From the NCBI GenBank assembly GCA_040776905.1, contig JAXGZQ010000001.1, forward strand, positions 620,001 through 684,000: a stretch of DNA of 64,000 nt, given 5' to 3'. Both the position numbers and the translations under genes were made by a program. The notes below the pieces were generated by a model. The model did not search any database and had not been told where the DNA came from. It saw only the letters and a program-made list of their open reading frames with translations. The DNA comes from SLHU01 sp009929975 (GTDB lineage: Bacteria; Bacillota; Clostridia; Saccharofermentanales; UBA5734). Shown in pieces: positions 50,456-59,350 of the stretch (the stretch's first letter is position 1; each line of letters opens with the position of its first letter).

Positions 50456-51139
50456 CTAACCGTCATGGTCGCGGCGCTGATAGAGCCTTCGCATCACCGC
50501 GATCAGGAGCGTGAGCGCGGCGCAGATCGCGATGAATGGCCATGGATTCTCCCGGACCTCCGCTGCTCGCATCGACAGCTGGACATAAAGAACCGTACCC
50601 GGAAGCATACCGATCAGACTGCCCAGCGCATAGTCCCGATAACGGATGCGCGTCAGGCCGGAAATGTAATTGATCAGATTATAGGGAATGATCAGGCTCA
50701 GCCTGAGCAGCAGCATGGTGACAAAACCACGTTGGTCAAGCCGCTGGGTCAGCTGGCTGGACAGGCGATTGAGGTGAATCACCCGCTCAACGGCCTGGCG
50801 GCCGAGAAGCCGGCCGACCCAGAAAGTCAGTTGAGCACCGATGTTGATGCCGATGGTCAGGAAGATCACAGCGTTGGTGAAGCCGAAGATCGGGCCTGCC
50901 AGCAGCGCAAAGAACAGAGTCGGAATTCCCAGTATGGATGCCAGCACCAGAATAAGAATGAACAGATAGGGGGCAGAAGGATTTGTCGCTGTCACATCGA
51001 GATCCGTCAGCATGAGGCGAAGATCAAACCAGTTGAAAATGGCAGCCAGGATGAGAAAGATCGCCAGCAGCGATAACAGGACTGGCTTCCACCAGCGTTG
51101 AAGCAATTGTACCGGGGTTGATCGATCGTGTACAGACAT
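50456..51139 (-). CDS. TVP38/TMEM64 family membrane protein (VTT domain)
   Basis: 227 residues with six hydrophobic segments. The VTT/SNARE-associated domain shows FALLAGPIFGFTNAVIFLTIGINIGAQLTFWVGRLLG (the G-x-x-x-G rich re-entrant region) and LLLRLSLIIPYNLINYISGLTRIRYRDYALGSLIGMLPGTVLYV. Related DedA/TMEM64-type proteins act in lipid scrambling or undecaprenyl-phosphate recycling. GGAGGCAG precedes the ATG at 51139. It follows the carboxypeptidase gene after 21 bases, which fits a wall or envelope role. Confidence 0.9.
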   Translation of the reverse strand: MSVHDRSTPVQLLQRWWKPVLLSLLAIFLILAAIFNWFDLRLMLTDLDVTATNPSAPYLFILILVLASILGIPTLFFALLAGPIFGFTNAVIFLTIGINIGAQLTFWVGRLLGRQAVERVIHLNRLSSQLTQRLDQRGFVTMLLLRLSLIIPYNLINYISGLTRIRYRDYALGSLIGMLPGTVLYVQLSMRAAEVRENPWPFIAICAALTLLIAVMRRLYQRRDHDG

Positions 51140-51160
51140 AACTGCCTCCGTCAACAACGA

Positions 51161-52384
51161 TCAGTAGGGTCTCGTTTTACGGTTCCGCTGCACCGCCCGC
51201 CGATACAGCACGATGACAAGAATCAGTGCGATGACCAGTAAAACACTGACAGCACGCCATGGTTCCTGCCGGACCATCTGCCAGAGCCGGCCGGACATCG
51301 TTCGCTCAGCGGCTGATGGTGCCGGTTGATTCTCCGTCATCTCATCAGTTTCAGTGGCTGGCGGTTCAGTGGAATCCGGCGCTGTCGTGGACGGCGCGGG
51401 TTCCGTGGTCGTCTCAGGTTCAGGTGTCGGTGCTGCTGTCGGCTGCGCCGCCGGTTCAAGCGGGAGCGATGCCACCGAAGCGGCCTCATTGAGCAATGTG
51501 CTTGCGGTTTGATAGAGAACAGCCCGCGGCTCATCGACGGAAACTCCGAACAGCAGAAGAATGATCTCCCGATCATCCCAGCTTTCAGCTGACAGCACCA
51601 GGCAATATCCGGACGCCCGTGTCGTTCCGGTCTTGATTCCGGTGAACGAACGGTAGTACGGCGATGACAGCGCGGTTTCACCATAGGTCATGAATTGATT
51701 GGAATTCTGCATCATCGCCCAGCCGTCCCAGGGGTGCAGATCGGTCGGCGGCATGGAAAACAGCCGCGTACCAACAACATTGCGGAACGCCTCATATTCC
51801 ATCGCGGCCTGCACCAGTCGGAACATATCAGACGCGGTTGTCTTGTGATTTTCATCGGACAGACCGCTGGCATTCATGAAATGGCTGGAAGCCATGCCAA
51901 GTTCAGCGGCTTTCGCGTTCATCAACTCAGCGAACTGAGCCTCGGTTCCGGCGACCGCCTCCGCGGCGATCCGTGCCGCGTCATTGCCGGACGAGAGCAT
52001 CATGGCATAAAAAACGTCATGAAGCATCACAGTTTCGCCGGCAATAAAACCGGTCTTTGCCATGTCGTAATCCAGTGTCGTCGCGTATTCCGACACGATG
52101 ACGGATTCGTCCATCCGGCCGGATTCCAGCAACAGGAGCGCGGTCATGATTTTTGTTGTACTGGCCGGAAAGATCAACGTATCCATTTCATGGCTGAGCA
52201 GTACATCACCGCTGTTCAGATCAGCTGCCAGCCAGGCGCCGGCCTTCAGTTCTGACATGGGCGGCCAATTCAGATCAGTCTCTGAATGAGGTGCCGACGC
52301 GGCCGGCCCAGCCAGAAGACTGCCCGCCAGCAGTACTGCCAACAGCAGACCTGTCATCCATCGTTTGTTCTGAAACGTCTTCAT
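51161..52384 (-). CDS. D-alanyl-D-alanine carboxypeptidase (PBP5/DacA type)
   Basis: 407 residues. A signal peptide (about 8-32) precedes the penicillin-binding domain. All three motifs are intact: FPASTTKIMTALL (SxxK, nucleophile Ser), LSSGNDAARIA (SxN) and GIKTGTTRASGYCLV (KTG). A Pro/Thr/Glu-rich linker and a C-terminal membrane helix (VLLVIALILVIVLYRR) anchor it, in place of the amphipathic helix of PBP5. It trims the terminal D-Ala of wall pentapeptides. The ATG at 52384 has GGAG nearby; the frame extends back into the ABC gene without ribosome site. An inactive-looking paralogue is at 31801-33216. Confidence 0.93.
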   Translation of the reverse strand: MKTFQNKRWMTGLLLAVLLAGSLLAGPAASAPHSETDLNWPPMSELKAGAWLAADLNSGDVLLSHEMDTLIFPASTTKIMTALLLLESGRMDESVIVSEYATTLDYDMAKTGFIAGETVMLHDVFYAMMLSSGNDAARIAAEAVAGTEAQFAELMNAKAAELGMASSHFMNASGLSDENHKTTASDMFRLVQAAMEYEAFRNVVGTRLFSMPPTDLHPWDGWAMMQNSNQFMTYGETALSSPYYRSFTGIKTGTTRASGYCLVLSAESWDDREIILLLFGVSVDEPRAVLYQTASTLLNEAASVASLPLEPAAQPTAAPTPEPETTTEPAPSTTAPDSTEPPATETDEMTENQPAPSAAERTMSGRLWQMVRQEPWRAVSVLLVIALILVIVLYRRAVQRNRKTRPY

Positions 52385-52457
52385 CGGACATCTCCATCCC
52401 GGCAGACTGACGCGGACGCGAACAGAACCAGCCCGGGTATTGACTGCGGCCAAGGCC

Positions 52458-54212
52458 TCATACAGCCAGCAGCTTCTCAGTCTCCGCTCCCGGCTGAGCC
52501 TGATACAGCCGACTGTACAGTCCGCCGCTGCGGAGCAGTTCATCATGTCGTCCCTGCTCAACGACACGGCCCTGGTCGAGCACCAGAATCCGGTCCGCTT
52601 TGCGCACGGTTGAGAGGCGGTGCGCGATGACCAGAAGTGTCCGGCTGCCGACCAGAGACTGAATGGCTTTCTGGATCTCAGCTTCTGTCTCACCATCGAC
52701 TGAAGCGGTCGCCTCATCAAGAATCAGGACCGAACTGTTGCGCAGCACCGCACGCGCGATGGACAGACGCTGCTTCTGGCCACCGGATAACCGGACACCG
52801 CGCTCTCCGACCATCGTTTGATACCCTTGTGGCAGTTGGCTGATAAAATCATGCGCGTAGGCAATCTTCGCTGCGGAGACAACATCCTCATGCGTCGCGC
52901 CATCCAGGCCGTACGCAATATTTTCCTCCACCGTGCCATGAAACAGAAAAATATCCTGGAGTACAATACTGATCTGCTCACGCAGAGAATGCAGTGTCAG
53001 ATCAGCGATATCCTGTCCATCGATCAGGATTCGCCCTTCATCCGGCTCATAAAACCGTGCCAGCAGGCTGATCATGGTGGTCTTGCCGACACCGGTCGGA
53101 CCAACAAGCGCGATCATCTCACCGGGAGCGGCCGTAAACGAGACGTTCTTCAGAACAGGGTTCGTCACTTCATAGGCAAAGCTGACATTTTCAAAACTGA
53201 CTTCACCCTCAGATTTTGCCATATCCACCGCATCGGGATGATCCGCGACGTCCGGCTGCGTGTCCATGACCTGGAAGACACGTTCAGCACCGGCGATCGC
53301 GGTCTGGACATCTTCTGCCACGCGTGCCAGATTTGTGACCGGCTGATAGAACAAAGAAAGATACATGAGAAAGGCGACAATATCTGCGACATTCATCCGT
53401 CCATTCCAGGCCAGCCAGCCGCCGAACCCGACAACAATCACGGAACCGATCGAGCTGAAAAACTCAATGCCGGGGTGGAAGATCGCGCTTTTTCGCAAAG
53501 CACGCAGAATCGCGTCACGCCAGTTAGCCGCGGCCTTGCCGATATGGCCGATCTCACGATGCTGCTGGTTGAAAGCCTGGATTTCCTTGATTCCGGACAA
53601 GTTGTCCTGAAGGTCTGCGTTCAGCTGCGCCAGATTCTGCTGGGCAGCCCGGAAATCGGGACGAATCCGCTTCATGAAGAAAATACTGCCGACCAGCAAA
53701 AAAGGAATCGGGATCAGGGTCATCAATGTCAGTGTCGGCTGGATGACCAGAAGCAAAACCGTTACGCTGACGAGGACAAGAATATTGGTAAACAATTCAG
53801 GAATAGCGTGCGCGACAAGCACTTCAAGCTGGGCGGTGTCATTGACGACACGGCTCATCAGCTGGCCGGTCTGTTTATCATGATAGAAACTGAGAGAGAG
53901 TTTTTGCATGTGATCATATAAATTAACTCTGGTATCAGTCACGAGCCGCCATGCCGCGACATGGGCGAAGTAATTACTCATGAAACGAAAAACGACCCGT
54001 GCCATATAGGTCAGCCCCAGGATCAGAGCGAGCCTGAGGATTTTCTGCATGGTATCCGGTCCCATATCGCCTGTCAGGATATTGGTCAGATCGCGAACCA
54101 GCCATGGAGCAACAAGATTCAGTGCCGTAATCATCAGAGTTGAAAATCCCGCGATGACCAGAAACCAGCGATATGGCAGCGCGATGCGCAGCAGTCGTTT
54201 ATAAAATGACAT
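52458..54212 (-). CDS. ABC exporter, fused membrane and ATPase domains
   Basis: 584 residues. Six membrane segments, then Walker A GPTGVGKTTM, signature RLSGGQKQR and Walker B VLILDEATASVD with the catalytic Glu. All sites are consensus, so it probably works as a homodimer (MsbA/Sav1866/YfiB type), unlike the heterodimeric pair at 39.7-43.2 kb. AAGGAGAGG lies 10 bases before the ATG at 54212. The PerR-like repressor gene is about 100 bases upstream on the same strand. Substrate unknown. Confidence 0.9.
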   Translation of the reverse strand: MSFYKRLLRIALPYRWFLVIAGFSTLMITALNLVAPWLVRDLTNILTGDMGPDTMQKILRLALILGLTYMARVVFRFMSNYFAHVAAWRLVTDTRVNLYDHMQKLSLSFYHDKQTGQLMSRVVNDTAQLEVLVAHAIPELFTNILVLVSVTVLLLVIQPTLTLMTLIPIPFLLVGSIFFMKRIRPDFRAAQQNLAQLNADLQDNLSGIKEIQAFNQQHREIGHIGKAAANWRDAILRALRKSAIFHPGIEFFSSIGSVIVVGFGGWLAWNGRMNVADIVAFLMYLSLFYQPVTNLARVAEDVQTAIAGAERVFQVMDTQPDVADHPDAVDMAKSEGEVSFENVSFAYEVTNPVLKNVSFTAAPGEMIALVGPTGVGKTTMISLLARFYEPDEGRILIDGQDIADLTLHSLREQISIVLQDIFLFHGTVEENIAYGLDGATHEDVVSAAKIAYAHDFISQLPQGYQTMVGERGVRLSGGQKQRLSIARAVLRNSSVLILDEATASVDGETEAEIQKAIQSLVGSRTLLVIAHRLSTVRKADRILVLDQGRVVEQGRHDELLRSGGLYSRLYQAQPGAETEKLLAV

Positions 54213-54314
54213 AGTATGTGTCCTCTCCTTCTCCGGCTGTGTCAGAATCCGGATCATGTAAATCCAGCGGCCAGTCAGTCAGGTTCGGGCGCATCTGGTG
54301 GAAAGACGATGTTC

Positions 54315-54746
54315 TCAAGGGGTTGCGGCGGTTGATGACTGAGTGCATTCAGGACAGATTCCACGCAGGAACAAGTCCCGTTCTGTTATCTGAAAACCAT
54401 CCAGGCCCTGGACCTGAACATTATGTTCTGAAATGGGAAAATCATAAACGCGATCACAGGCAGTGCACTTGAAGTGACCGTGCAGACTGATATTGGCATC
54501 GTAGCGCGCTTCATGCTCTTCAATTGAAATCAGCCGTGCCAGCCCTTTTTCGACCAGGATCTTCAGAGTATTGTAGACCGTCATCTTCGACAATGTCGGC
54601 ATATCATGAATCAATGCCATATAAATCTCATCGGCTGTCGGATGAGTTCTTGACATGACCAGATAAGTGTATATGCGCAATCGCGGATATGAGGGTTTAA
54701 TCTGGTGCTGCTGGAGCACCAGAGCCCAGCGTTCGCGGTCGGACAT
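54315..54746 (-). CDS. perR: Fur family regulator, PerR type
   Basis: 143 residues. A winged helix (MTVYNTLKILVEKGLA) then the metal domain. Structural zinc cysteines C94-x2-C97 (CTAC) and a second C-x-x-C (CPEC) near the end. Regulatory-site residues align with PerR: H35, D83, H89, H91 and D102. The Asp at position 83 (PerR D85) rather than Glu is the feature linked to Fe-dependent peroxide sensing. So a peroxide-responsive repressor is likelier than Fur or Zur. ATG at 54746. Confidence 0.85.
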   Translation of the reverse strand: MSDRERWALVLQQHQIKPSYPRLRIYTYLVMSRTHPTADEIYMALIHDMPTLSKMTVYNTLKILVEKGLARLISIEEHEARYDANISLHGHFKCTACDRVYDFPISEHNVQVQGLDGFQITERDLFLRGICPECTQSSTAATP

Positions 54747-54933
54747 GGAGCATCACCTTCCTGACAAAAAATAATATCTGAATAGACATCTGAATAAACA
54801 GAGGACTGCCGGCAAATTGCCGCAGTCGGCCGAGATCTTGCTGCATTTCAAAAACGCACCAGTTATATTATATGCTTTATTCTGGCAATCGTCCAGATGA
54901 ACGTATTTTAGAATGATTACCAAACAGTAAGTA

Positions 54934-56298
54934 TTACACCATTTTCTCCGGATCCAGCAGGGCATCAAACTGATCACCGGTCAGGAAACCGAGCGACACA
55001 CAGGCTTCCCGGAGCGTCAGGTTCTCACGATAAGCTTTCTTGGCGGTTTGTGCCGCCTGATCATAGCCGATGTGCGGGCTGAGGGCTGTCACCAGCATCA
55101 GGGACTGATTGAGATTATGCCGCATTTGTTCGCGGTCCGGCCGGATGCCGGCCACACAGCGGTCATGAAAGGAAGCCAGTCCATCGGCCAGCAGGCGGAT
55201 CGACTGGAGAAAATTATAGATCAGGACCGGCATGAAAACATTGAGTTCAAAATTACCCTGCGAGGCGGCCATACCGACCGCGGTATCATTGGCGATCACC
55301 TGAACCGCGATCATGGTGACGGCCTCAGATTGCGTGGGATTGACTTTTCCCGGCATGATCGAACTGCCCGGTTCATTCTCCGGTATCGTGATCTCACCCA
55401 GACCACAACGCGGTCCGCTGGCCAGCCAGCGGATATCATTGGCGATTTTCATCAGGTTGGCGGCAAGCGCTTTCAGAGCCCCATGCGCGAAAACCAGCTG
55501 GTCTTTGGCGGTCAGGGCATGGAATTTATTCTCAGCGCTGGTAAAGGGGGTGCCCGCCAACCGGCTGATCCAGTCCGCCACAACCGGAGCGAAGGAAGGC
55601 GGTGCGTTGAGTCCGGTACCGACAGCCGTTCCTCCCAGTGCCAGTTCCCGCAGCCCAGGCAGTGCCAGTTCGATCATTCCTTTCGTCTTTTCCAGCATGC
55701 CCCGCCATCCGCTGATTTCCTGCGAGAAGCGGATCGGGGTCGCGTCCTGCAAATGGGTTCGCCCGCTTTTGATGACATCGTAGTTTTCCTGCTCAAGTTG
55801 TTTCAGGGTTGAGGTCATACGGTCCAGTTCCGGCAGCAGAGACTGTTCAATTCCGAGAACAGCCGCGATGTGCATGGCCGTTGGAAATGTATCATTGGAA
55901 CTCTGCGACCGGTTGACATCATCATTGGGATGAAGCAGTCGGCAGCCGGACAGTTCATTGCCCCGACCGGCGATCACTTCATTCACATTCATATTTGACT
56001 GTGTGCCGCTCCCCGTCTGCCAGACAACCAGAGGAAAATGGTCATCCAGACGGCCGTCACCGATTTCATCACAGACCGCCGCGATGACATCAGCCTTCTC
56101 AGCTTCCAGAACACCGAGCTGCCGGTTGGTCAGCGCGGCAGCCTTTTTCAGGATCGCGAAGGCACGGATCACCGCGATCGGCATCCGCTCCCCACCGATA
56201 GGGAAATTTTCAAGGCTGCGCTGGGTCTGTGCGCCCCAGTATCGATCCGCCGGAACCTTCATCTCACCCATTGAGTCTTTCTCTATCCGGTATTGCAT
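54934..56298 (-). CDS. fumC: Fumarate hydratase, class II
   Basis: 454 residues. The aspartase/fumarase superfamily. VVWQTGSGTQSNMNVNEVIAGR at about 95-115 and the GSSIMPGKVNPTQSEA loop (about 315-330, mobile loop with catalytic Ser) assign it to FumC rather than aspartase. It interconverts fumarate and malate without an Fe-S cluster, so it tolerates oxygen, in contrast to class I fumarases common in anaerobes. GCAGGAGG precedes the ATG at 56298. Confidence 0.94.
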   Translation of the reverse strand: MQYRIEKDSMGEMKVPADRYWGAQTQRSLENFPIGGERMPIAVIRAFAILKKAAALTNRQLGVLEAEKADVIAAVCDEIGDGRLDDHFPLVVWQTGSGTQSNMNVNEVIAGRGNELSGCRLLHPNDDVNRSQSSNDTFPTAMHIAAVLGIEQSLLPELDRMTSTLKQLEQENYDVIKSGRTHLQDATPIRFSQEISGWRGMLEKTKGMIELALPGLRELALGGTAVGTGLNAPPSFAPVVADWISRLAGTPFTSAENKFHALTAKDQLVFAHGALKALAANLMKIANDIRWLASGPRCGLGEITIPENEPGSSIMPGKVNPTQSEAVTMIAVQVIANDTAVGMAASQGNFELNVFMPVLIYNFLQSIRLLADGLASFHDRCVAGIRPDREQMRHNLNQSLMLVTALSPHIGYDQAAQTAKKAYRENLTLREACVSLGFLTGDQFDALLDPEKMV

Positions 56299-56318
56299 GT
56301 TCTATCCTCCTGCAGTTT

Positions 56319-56816
56319 TCAATCGTTTTCAGTGTGGTGCCCTGCTTTTTTGAGACGGGCCGCGAATCGCGGCCGGTTATAGCGCTGGGCGATGACACAG
56401 GGCAGATTCACCAAGATGGCATAACCGATCATGATCCAACTAACCCAGACAGGGTTCCAAAGAAAAAAAAGCGGTGCCGGCAGCAGACTGATCCAGTGGG
56501 TCAGTTCCGCCCGCCTCGATTCGAGGACAAACAGTCGATACCATCCCTGATCGCGCTGCATCGTTTTCTTTCTGAAGCCCTGGCGAAAGAGCGCGGCGCC
56601 ATCCGGAAGATGACGCTTCCATGACCGGACTCTGGTCAACTGCTGCCAGATCTGTCCGTTCTTTTCCCACTGTCTGGTCCGGAACAAAGGGCGATCAACG
56701 TCGAACCAGGCCACTGGTATCCGGTAGGCAGCGTACGATATGCTCAGATGAATCACCATCCAGGCCAGAAAATCCGCTGCGATCGTCCAGGCAGACGACC
56801 AGTAAATCAATCGCAT
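56319..56816 (-). CDS. crtO: CrtO-like acyltransferase (glycosyl-diaponeurosporenoate acyltransferase)
   Basis: 165 residues, the same length as staphylococcal CrtO. Membrane helices at both ends frame a central WKRHLPDGAALFRQGFRKKTM block and YNRPRFAARLKKAG tail. The product would put a fatty acyl chain on the sugar of a glycosylated C30 carotenoic acid, the last step to staphyloxanthin-like pigments. Alone this sequence is only suggestive, but its place at the end of crtP-aldH-crtQ-crtO makes the call fairly safe. Ribosome site TAGGAGC. Confidence 0.82.
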   Translation of the reverse strand: MRLIYWSSAWTIAADFLAWMVIHLSISYAAYRIPVAWFDVDRPLFRTRQWEKNGQIWQQLTRVRSWKRHLPDGAALFRQGFRKKTMQRDQGWYRLFVLESRRAELTHWISLLPAPLFFLWNPVWVSWIMIGYAILVNLPCVIAQRYNRPRFAARLKKAGHHTEND

Positions 56817-56827
56817 ATCATCAGCTC

Positions 56828-57958
56828 CTAAACATCAATTGAGCGGCCGCGCCAGCTGACACGCCGCTTTATTTTTGTCAGATACAACGACCACATGAAC
56901 AGGCCTGTGAAGAACAGAGAATGCAGTGGATACAAAATTAGCGCCATCGGATGAAAACTCCCGGTACGGCGGCTGTGCCAAAGCAGCTGCCCATAGTAAA
57001 CCAGACACAGCGCCATCGCCGCGGCGAACTGCCAGGGCGGTCCGATCAATATCGAACGGACCAGCAGGGCTGTGGTTGAAAACCCACCGCTGATCCAGGC
57101 GATGATCAATGTAAACACCAGAGGATGGGTTGACCCGGCTGCCGTACCAAAATTCTTCGTCCATCCTTCAACCAGGCTTCTGATGCCTTCAGGATACATT
57201 CGGAATCGAATAACCCGGCGCCCGCCGAGGCAGACGGTCGGCAGGCCATGAGCAGCAAAGGCCTCCGACAGTGCCAGATCGTCCATGACAAATCCTCTGA
57301 CCCGTTCATGACCTCCGGCCTGCATGTACTGATCCTGCCTGCAGATCAGGCAGGGGCCAAAAGCACCGGCGCCTCTGATTTTTCTGCCCCAGGGGGTAAA
57401 GGTGTTGATTCCGGCCATCACGATGATATTGAAGAGGGCGGACAAATTTTCGTAAGCGCGGTGGATTTCATGCCAGGGCTGTACGGAGACGATACCGCTG
57501 TCTCCGGCGCTTTGATACGCCGTGACCAGCTGACGCAGGCTGTCCGGTCCCTCCAGCCGCGTATCAGCGTCAAGAAACATCAGATAGCGGCAGACGGCTG
57601 ATCTAGCGCCTGACCAGCAGGCTCGCGATTTACCGATCCAGCCGGGTCTGCGCGGATCAGAAACGATGACCCGAAATCCCATATCAGAAGCGATCTGTGC
57701 CGTCTGGTCGCTGGAATGATCATCTACCACCACGAAGCAGGCCCGATCAACGCCCTCCTGCTCAAGCAGAGACCGCAGCAGTGGACTGATCCGTTCCGCT
57801 TCATTGTAGGCAGGAATGATCACGATCAGATCGGAGGGCGTCAGATGCGGTTCTGCCGACGCGATCTCAGATGGGTGATTGACAAGCGGAATCCGCCAGA
57901 GCATGAGAAATCCGCCAGTGATCGCGAGAAAGATCATCACAAGAGAAAACCAGAACAT
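56828..57958 (-). CDS. crtQ: CrtQ-like glycosyltransferase family 2
   Basis: 376 residues. An N-terminal membrane helix, then a GT-A domain: LIVIIPAYNEAERISPLLRSL, VVVDDHSSDQTAQIA and the D-x-D-type MFLDADTRLEGPD. KSRACWSGARSA, SVQPWH and GEVxxFRMYPEGIRSLVEGWTKNFGTAAG-like segments parallel CrtQ. C-terminal membrane helices follow. It would glycosylate 4,4'-diaponeurosporenoate. TGAGGTTG precedes the ATG at 57958. Cotranscribed with aldH (9 bases apart) and crtO. Confidence 0.85.
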   Translation of the reverse strand: MFWFSLVMIFLAITGGFLMLWRIPLVNHPSEIASAEPHLTPSDLIVIIPAYNEAERISPLLRSLLEQEGVDRACFVVVDDHSSDQTAQIASDMGFRVIVSDPRRPGWIGKSRACWSGARSAVCRYLMFLDADTRLEGPDSLRQLVTAYQSAGDSGIVSVQPWHEIHRAYENLSALFNIIVMAGINTFTPWGRKIRGAGAFGPCLICRQDQYMQAGGHERVRGFVMDDLALSEAFAAHGLPTVCLGGRRVIRFRMYPEGIRSLVEGWTKNFGTAAGSTHPLVFTLIIAWISGGFSTTALLVRSILIGPPWQFAAAMALCLVYYGQLLWHSRRTGSFHPMALILYPLHSLFFTGLFMWSLYLTKIKRRVSWRGRSIDV

Positions 57959-57967
57959 AGAGCAACC

Positions 57968-59350
57968 TCAATAGAGCCAGCGGCGAAAACGGCGGATCCA
58001 GTGATAGAGACGCCTGTCATAAGGCGGATAGCGCAGTCTCGGAGTCGGCCAAGGCACACTCCGGATGACCGGCTGCTGCCAGGACATCGCCTCAAAGCTG
58101 GCTTTGCCGTGATATCGTCCATAGCCGCTTTCACCGATTCCGCCGAAAGCGATCTTCGGCGAAGCGGCCTGGCGCATCACCTGGTTGATCATGACACTGC
58201 CACTGCGGATTCCCGGCAGCAGCGAGAGGATCAGATGGCGATCACGGCTGAACAGATAGGTTGTCAGCGGTGATGGACGTCCCGCCAGAAAAGGCCGAAG
58301 ATCGTCAATTCCGTGATAAGTCAGCACCGGCAGGACTGGTCCGAAAATCTCATCCTGCAGCAAGGGACTGTCTTCTGGCACCCCCGTGATGATCGTCGGG
58401 CTCAGATAGCGGCTGTCCCGGTCACTCTCCCCGCCAAGCACTATCTCACCCTCGCGCAGCAGGTAGGTCAACCGTTTCCAGTGCTGCTCACTGACAATGC
58501 GGCCATAATCCGGACTTTCCCGCGGATCCGCGCCATACAGATCGACGACCGTCTCGGCCAGAGTCTTCAGAATGTGTTCCGCAGACGCGGCGGGAACCAG
58601 AAGATAATCCGGCGCGACACAGGTCTGGCCGCAGTTGAAGAATTTTCCCCAGACAATCTCTCTGATGGCGTCCTGACTGGGATGTTCATCCAGGATCACA
58701 CATGGGTTGCGCCCGCCCAGTTCGAGAATCAAGGGTGTTATGAACCGCGCCGCCGCTTCACTGATAACCCGGCCGATCCGCTGGCTGCCGGTAAAAAAAA
58801 TAAAATCCCAGGGCAGACCCAGTAAATCGGATGCCACCTGACCGTCGCCCTCCACCACAAAGACATCATCAGGGCTGAATGACTGCGAGATCAGATGTAC
58901 CAGCAGCCGGCTGCAGGCAGGAGCCTGCTCAGAGGGTTTAATGAAGCAGGCATTGCCGGCTGCCAGCGCGCCGGCCAGTGGGACAAGGGCGAGCAGGATC
59001 GGATAATTCCAGGGGCTGATGATCAAAATGCTTCCGTACGGCTGGCGAATGGTTTGGATTGTCATCGGCATCAGGCGGCTGGTGATTCGTCTCTGCGGCC
59101 GCATCCAGCGGTCGATATGCCGGTCCAGATCGTCAATTTCCGCGAGCAGCGGTCCAATTTCCGATACATAGGCATCGATCGGCGATTTTCCCAGATCTTC
59201 GGCCAGCGCGCCAACCCATTCCGATTCATGTTCAATGATCATCCGGCGCAATACGGCGAGCCGGGCATGGCGCTCCGCGGCGGTCTTGTGTTCAGGGCAA
59301 TCCGCCTGAGATTTCTGTTTATGCTGTATCTTTACCCATTCGTGCCGCAT
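57968..59350 (-). CDS. Aldehyde dehydrogenase of the carotenoid operon (AldH-like)
   Basis: 460 residues. The class III-type ALDH fold: ISPWNYPILLALVPLAGALAAGN, ILELGGRNPCVIL (catalytic Glu at about 210), FFNCGQTCVAPDYLLV (catalytic Cys at about 245) and EIFGPVLPVL. In the staphyloxanthin route an aldehyde dehydrogenase oxidises 4,4'-diaponeurosporen-4-al to the acid. Its ATG overlaps the crtP stop (TGATG), so the two are translationally coupled, which supports this role. A general fatty-aldehyde dehydrogenase is the alternative. Confidence 0.88.
   Translation of the reverse strand: MRHEWVKIQHKQKSQADCPEHKTAAERHARLAVLRRMIIEHESEWVGALAEDLGKSPIDAYVSEIGPLLAEIDDLDRHIDRWMRPQRRITSRLMPMTIQTIRQPYGSILIISPWNYPILLALVPLAGALAAGNACFIKPSEQAPACSRLLVHLISQSFSPDDVFVVEGDGQVASDLLGLPWDFIFFTGSQRIGRVISEAAARFITPLILELGGRNPCVILDEHPSQDAIREIVWGKFFNCGQTCVAPDYLLVPAASAEHILKTLAETVVDLYGADPRESPDYGRIVSEQHWKRLTYLLREGEIVLGGESDRDSRYLSPTIITGVPEDSPLLQDEIFGPVLPVLTYHGIDDLRPFLAGRPSPLTTYLFSRDRHLILSLLPGIRSGSVMINQVMRQAASPKIAFGGIGESGYGRYHGKASFEAMSWQQPVIRSVPWPTPRLRYPPYDRRLYHWIRRFRRWLY

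Noticed and set aside
52818..53921. Plus-strand open frame of 367 codons opposite the ABC exporter
   Set aside because: Shadow of the ABC gene; no motif and no ribosome site.
54747..54933. Per box upstream of the PerR-like gene
   Set aside because: The region is AT-rich but I could not find a convincing TTATAAT-N-ATTATAA palindrome.
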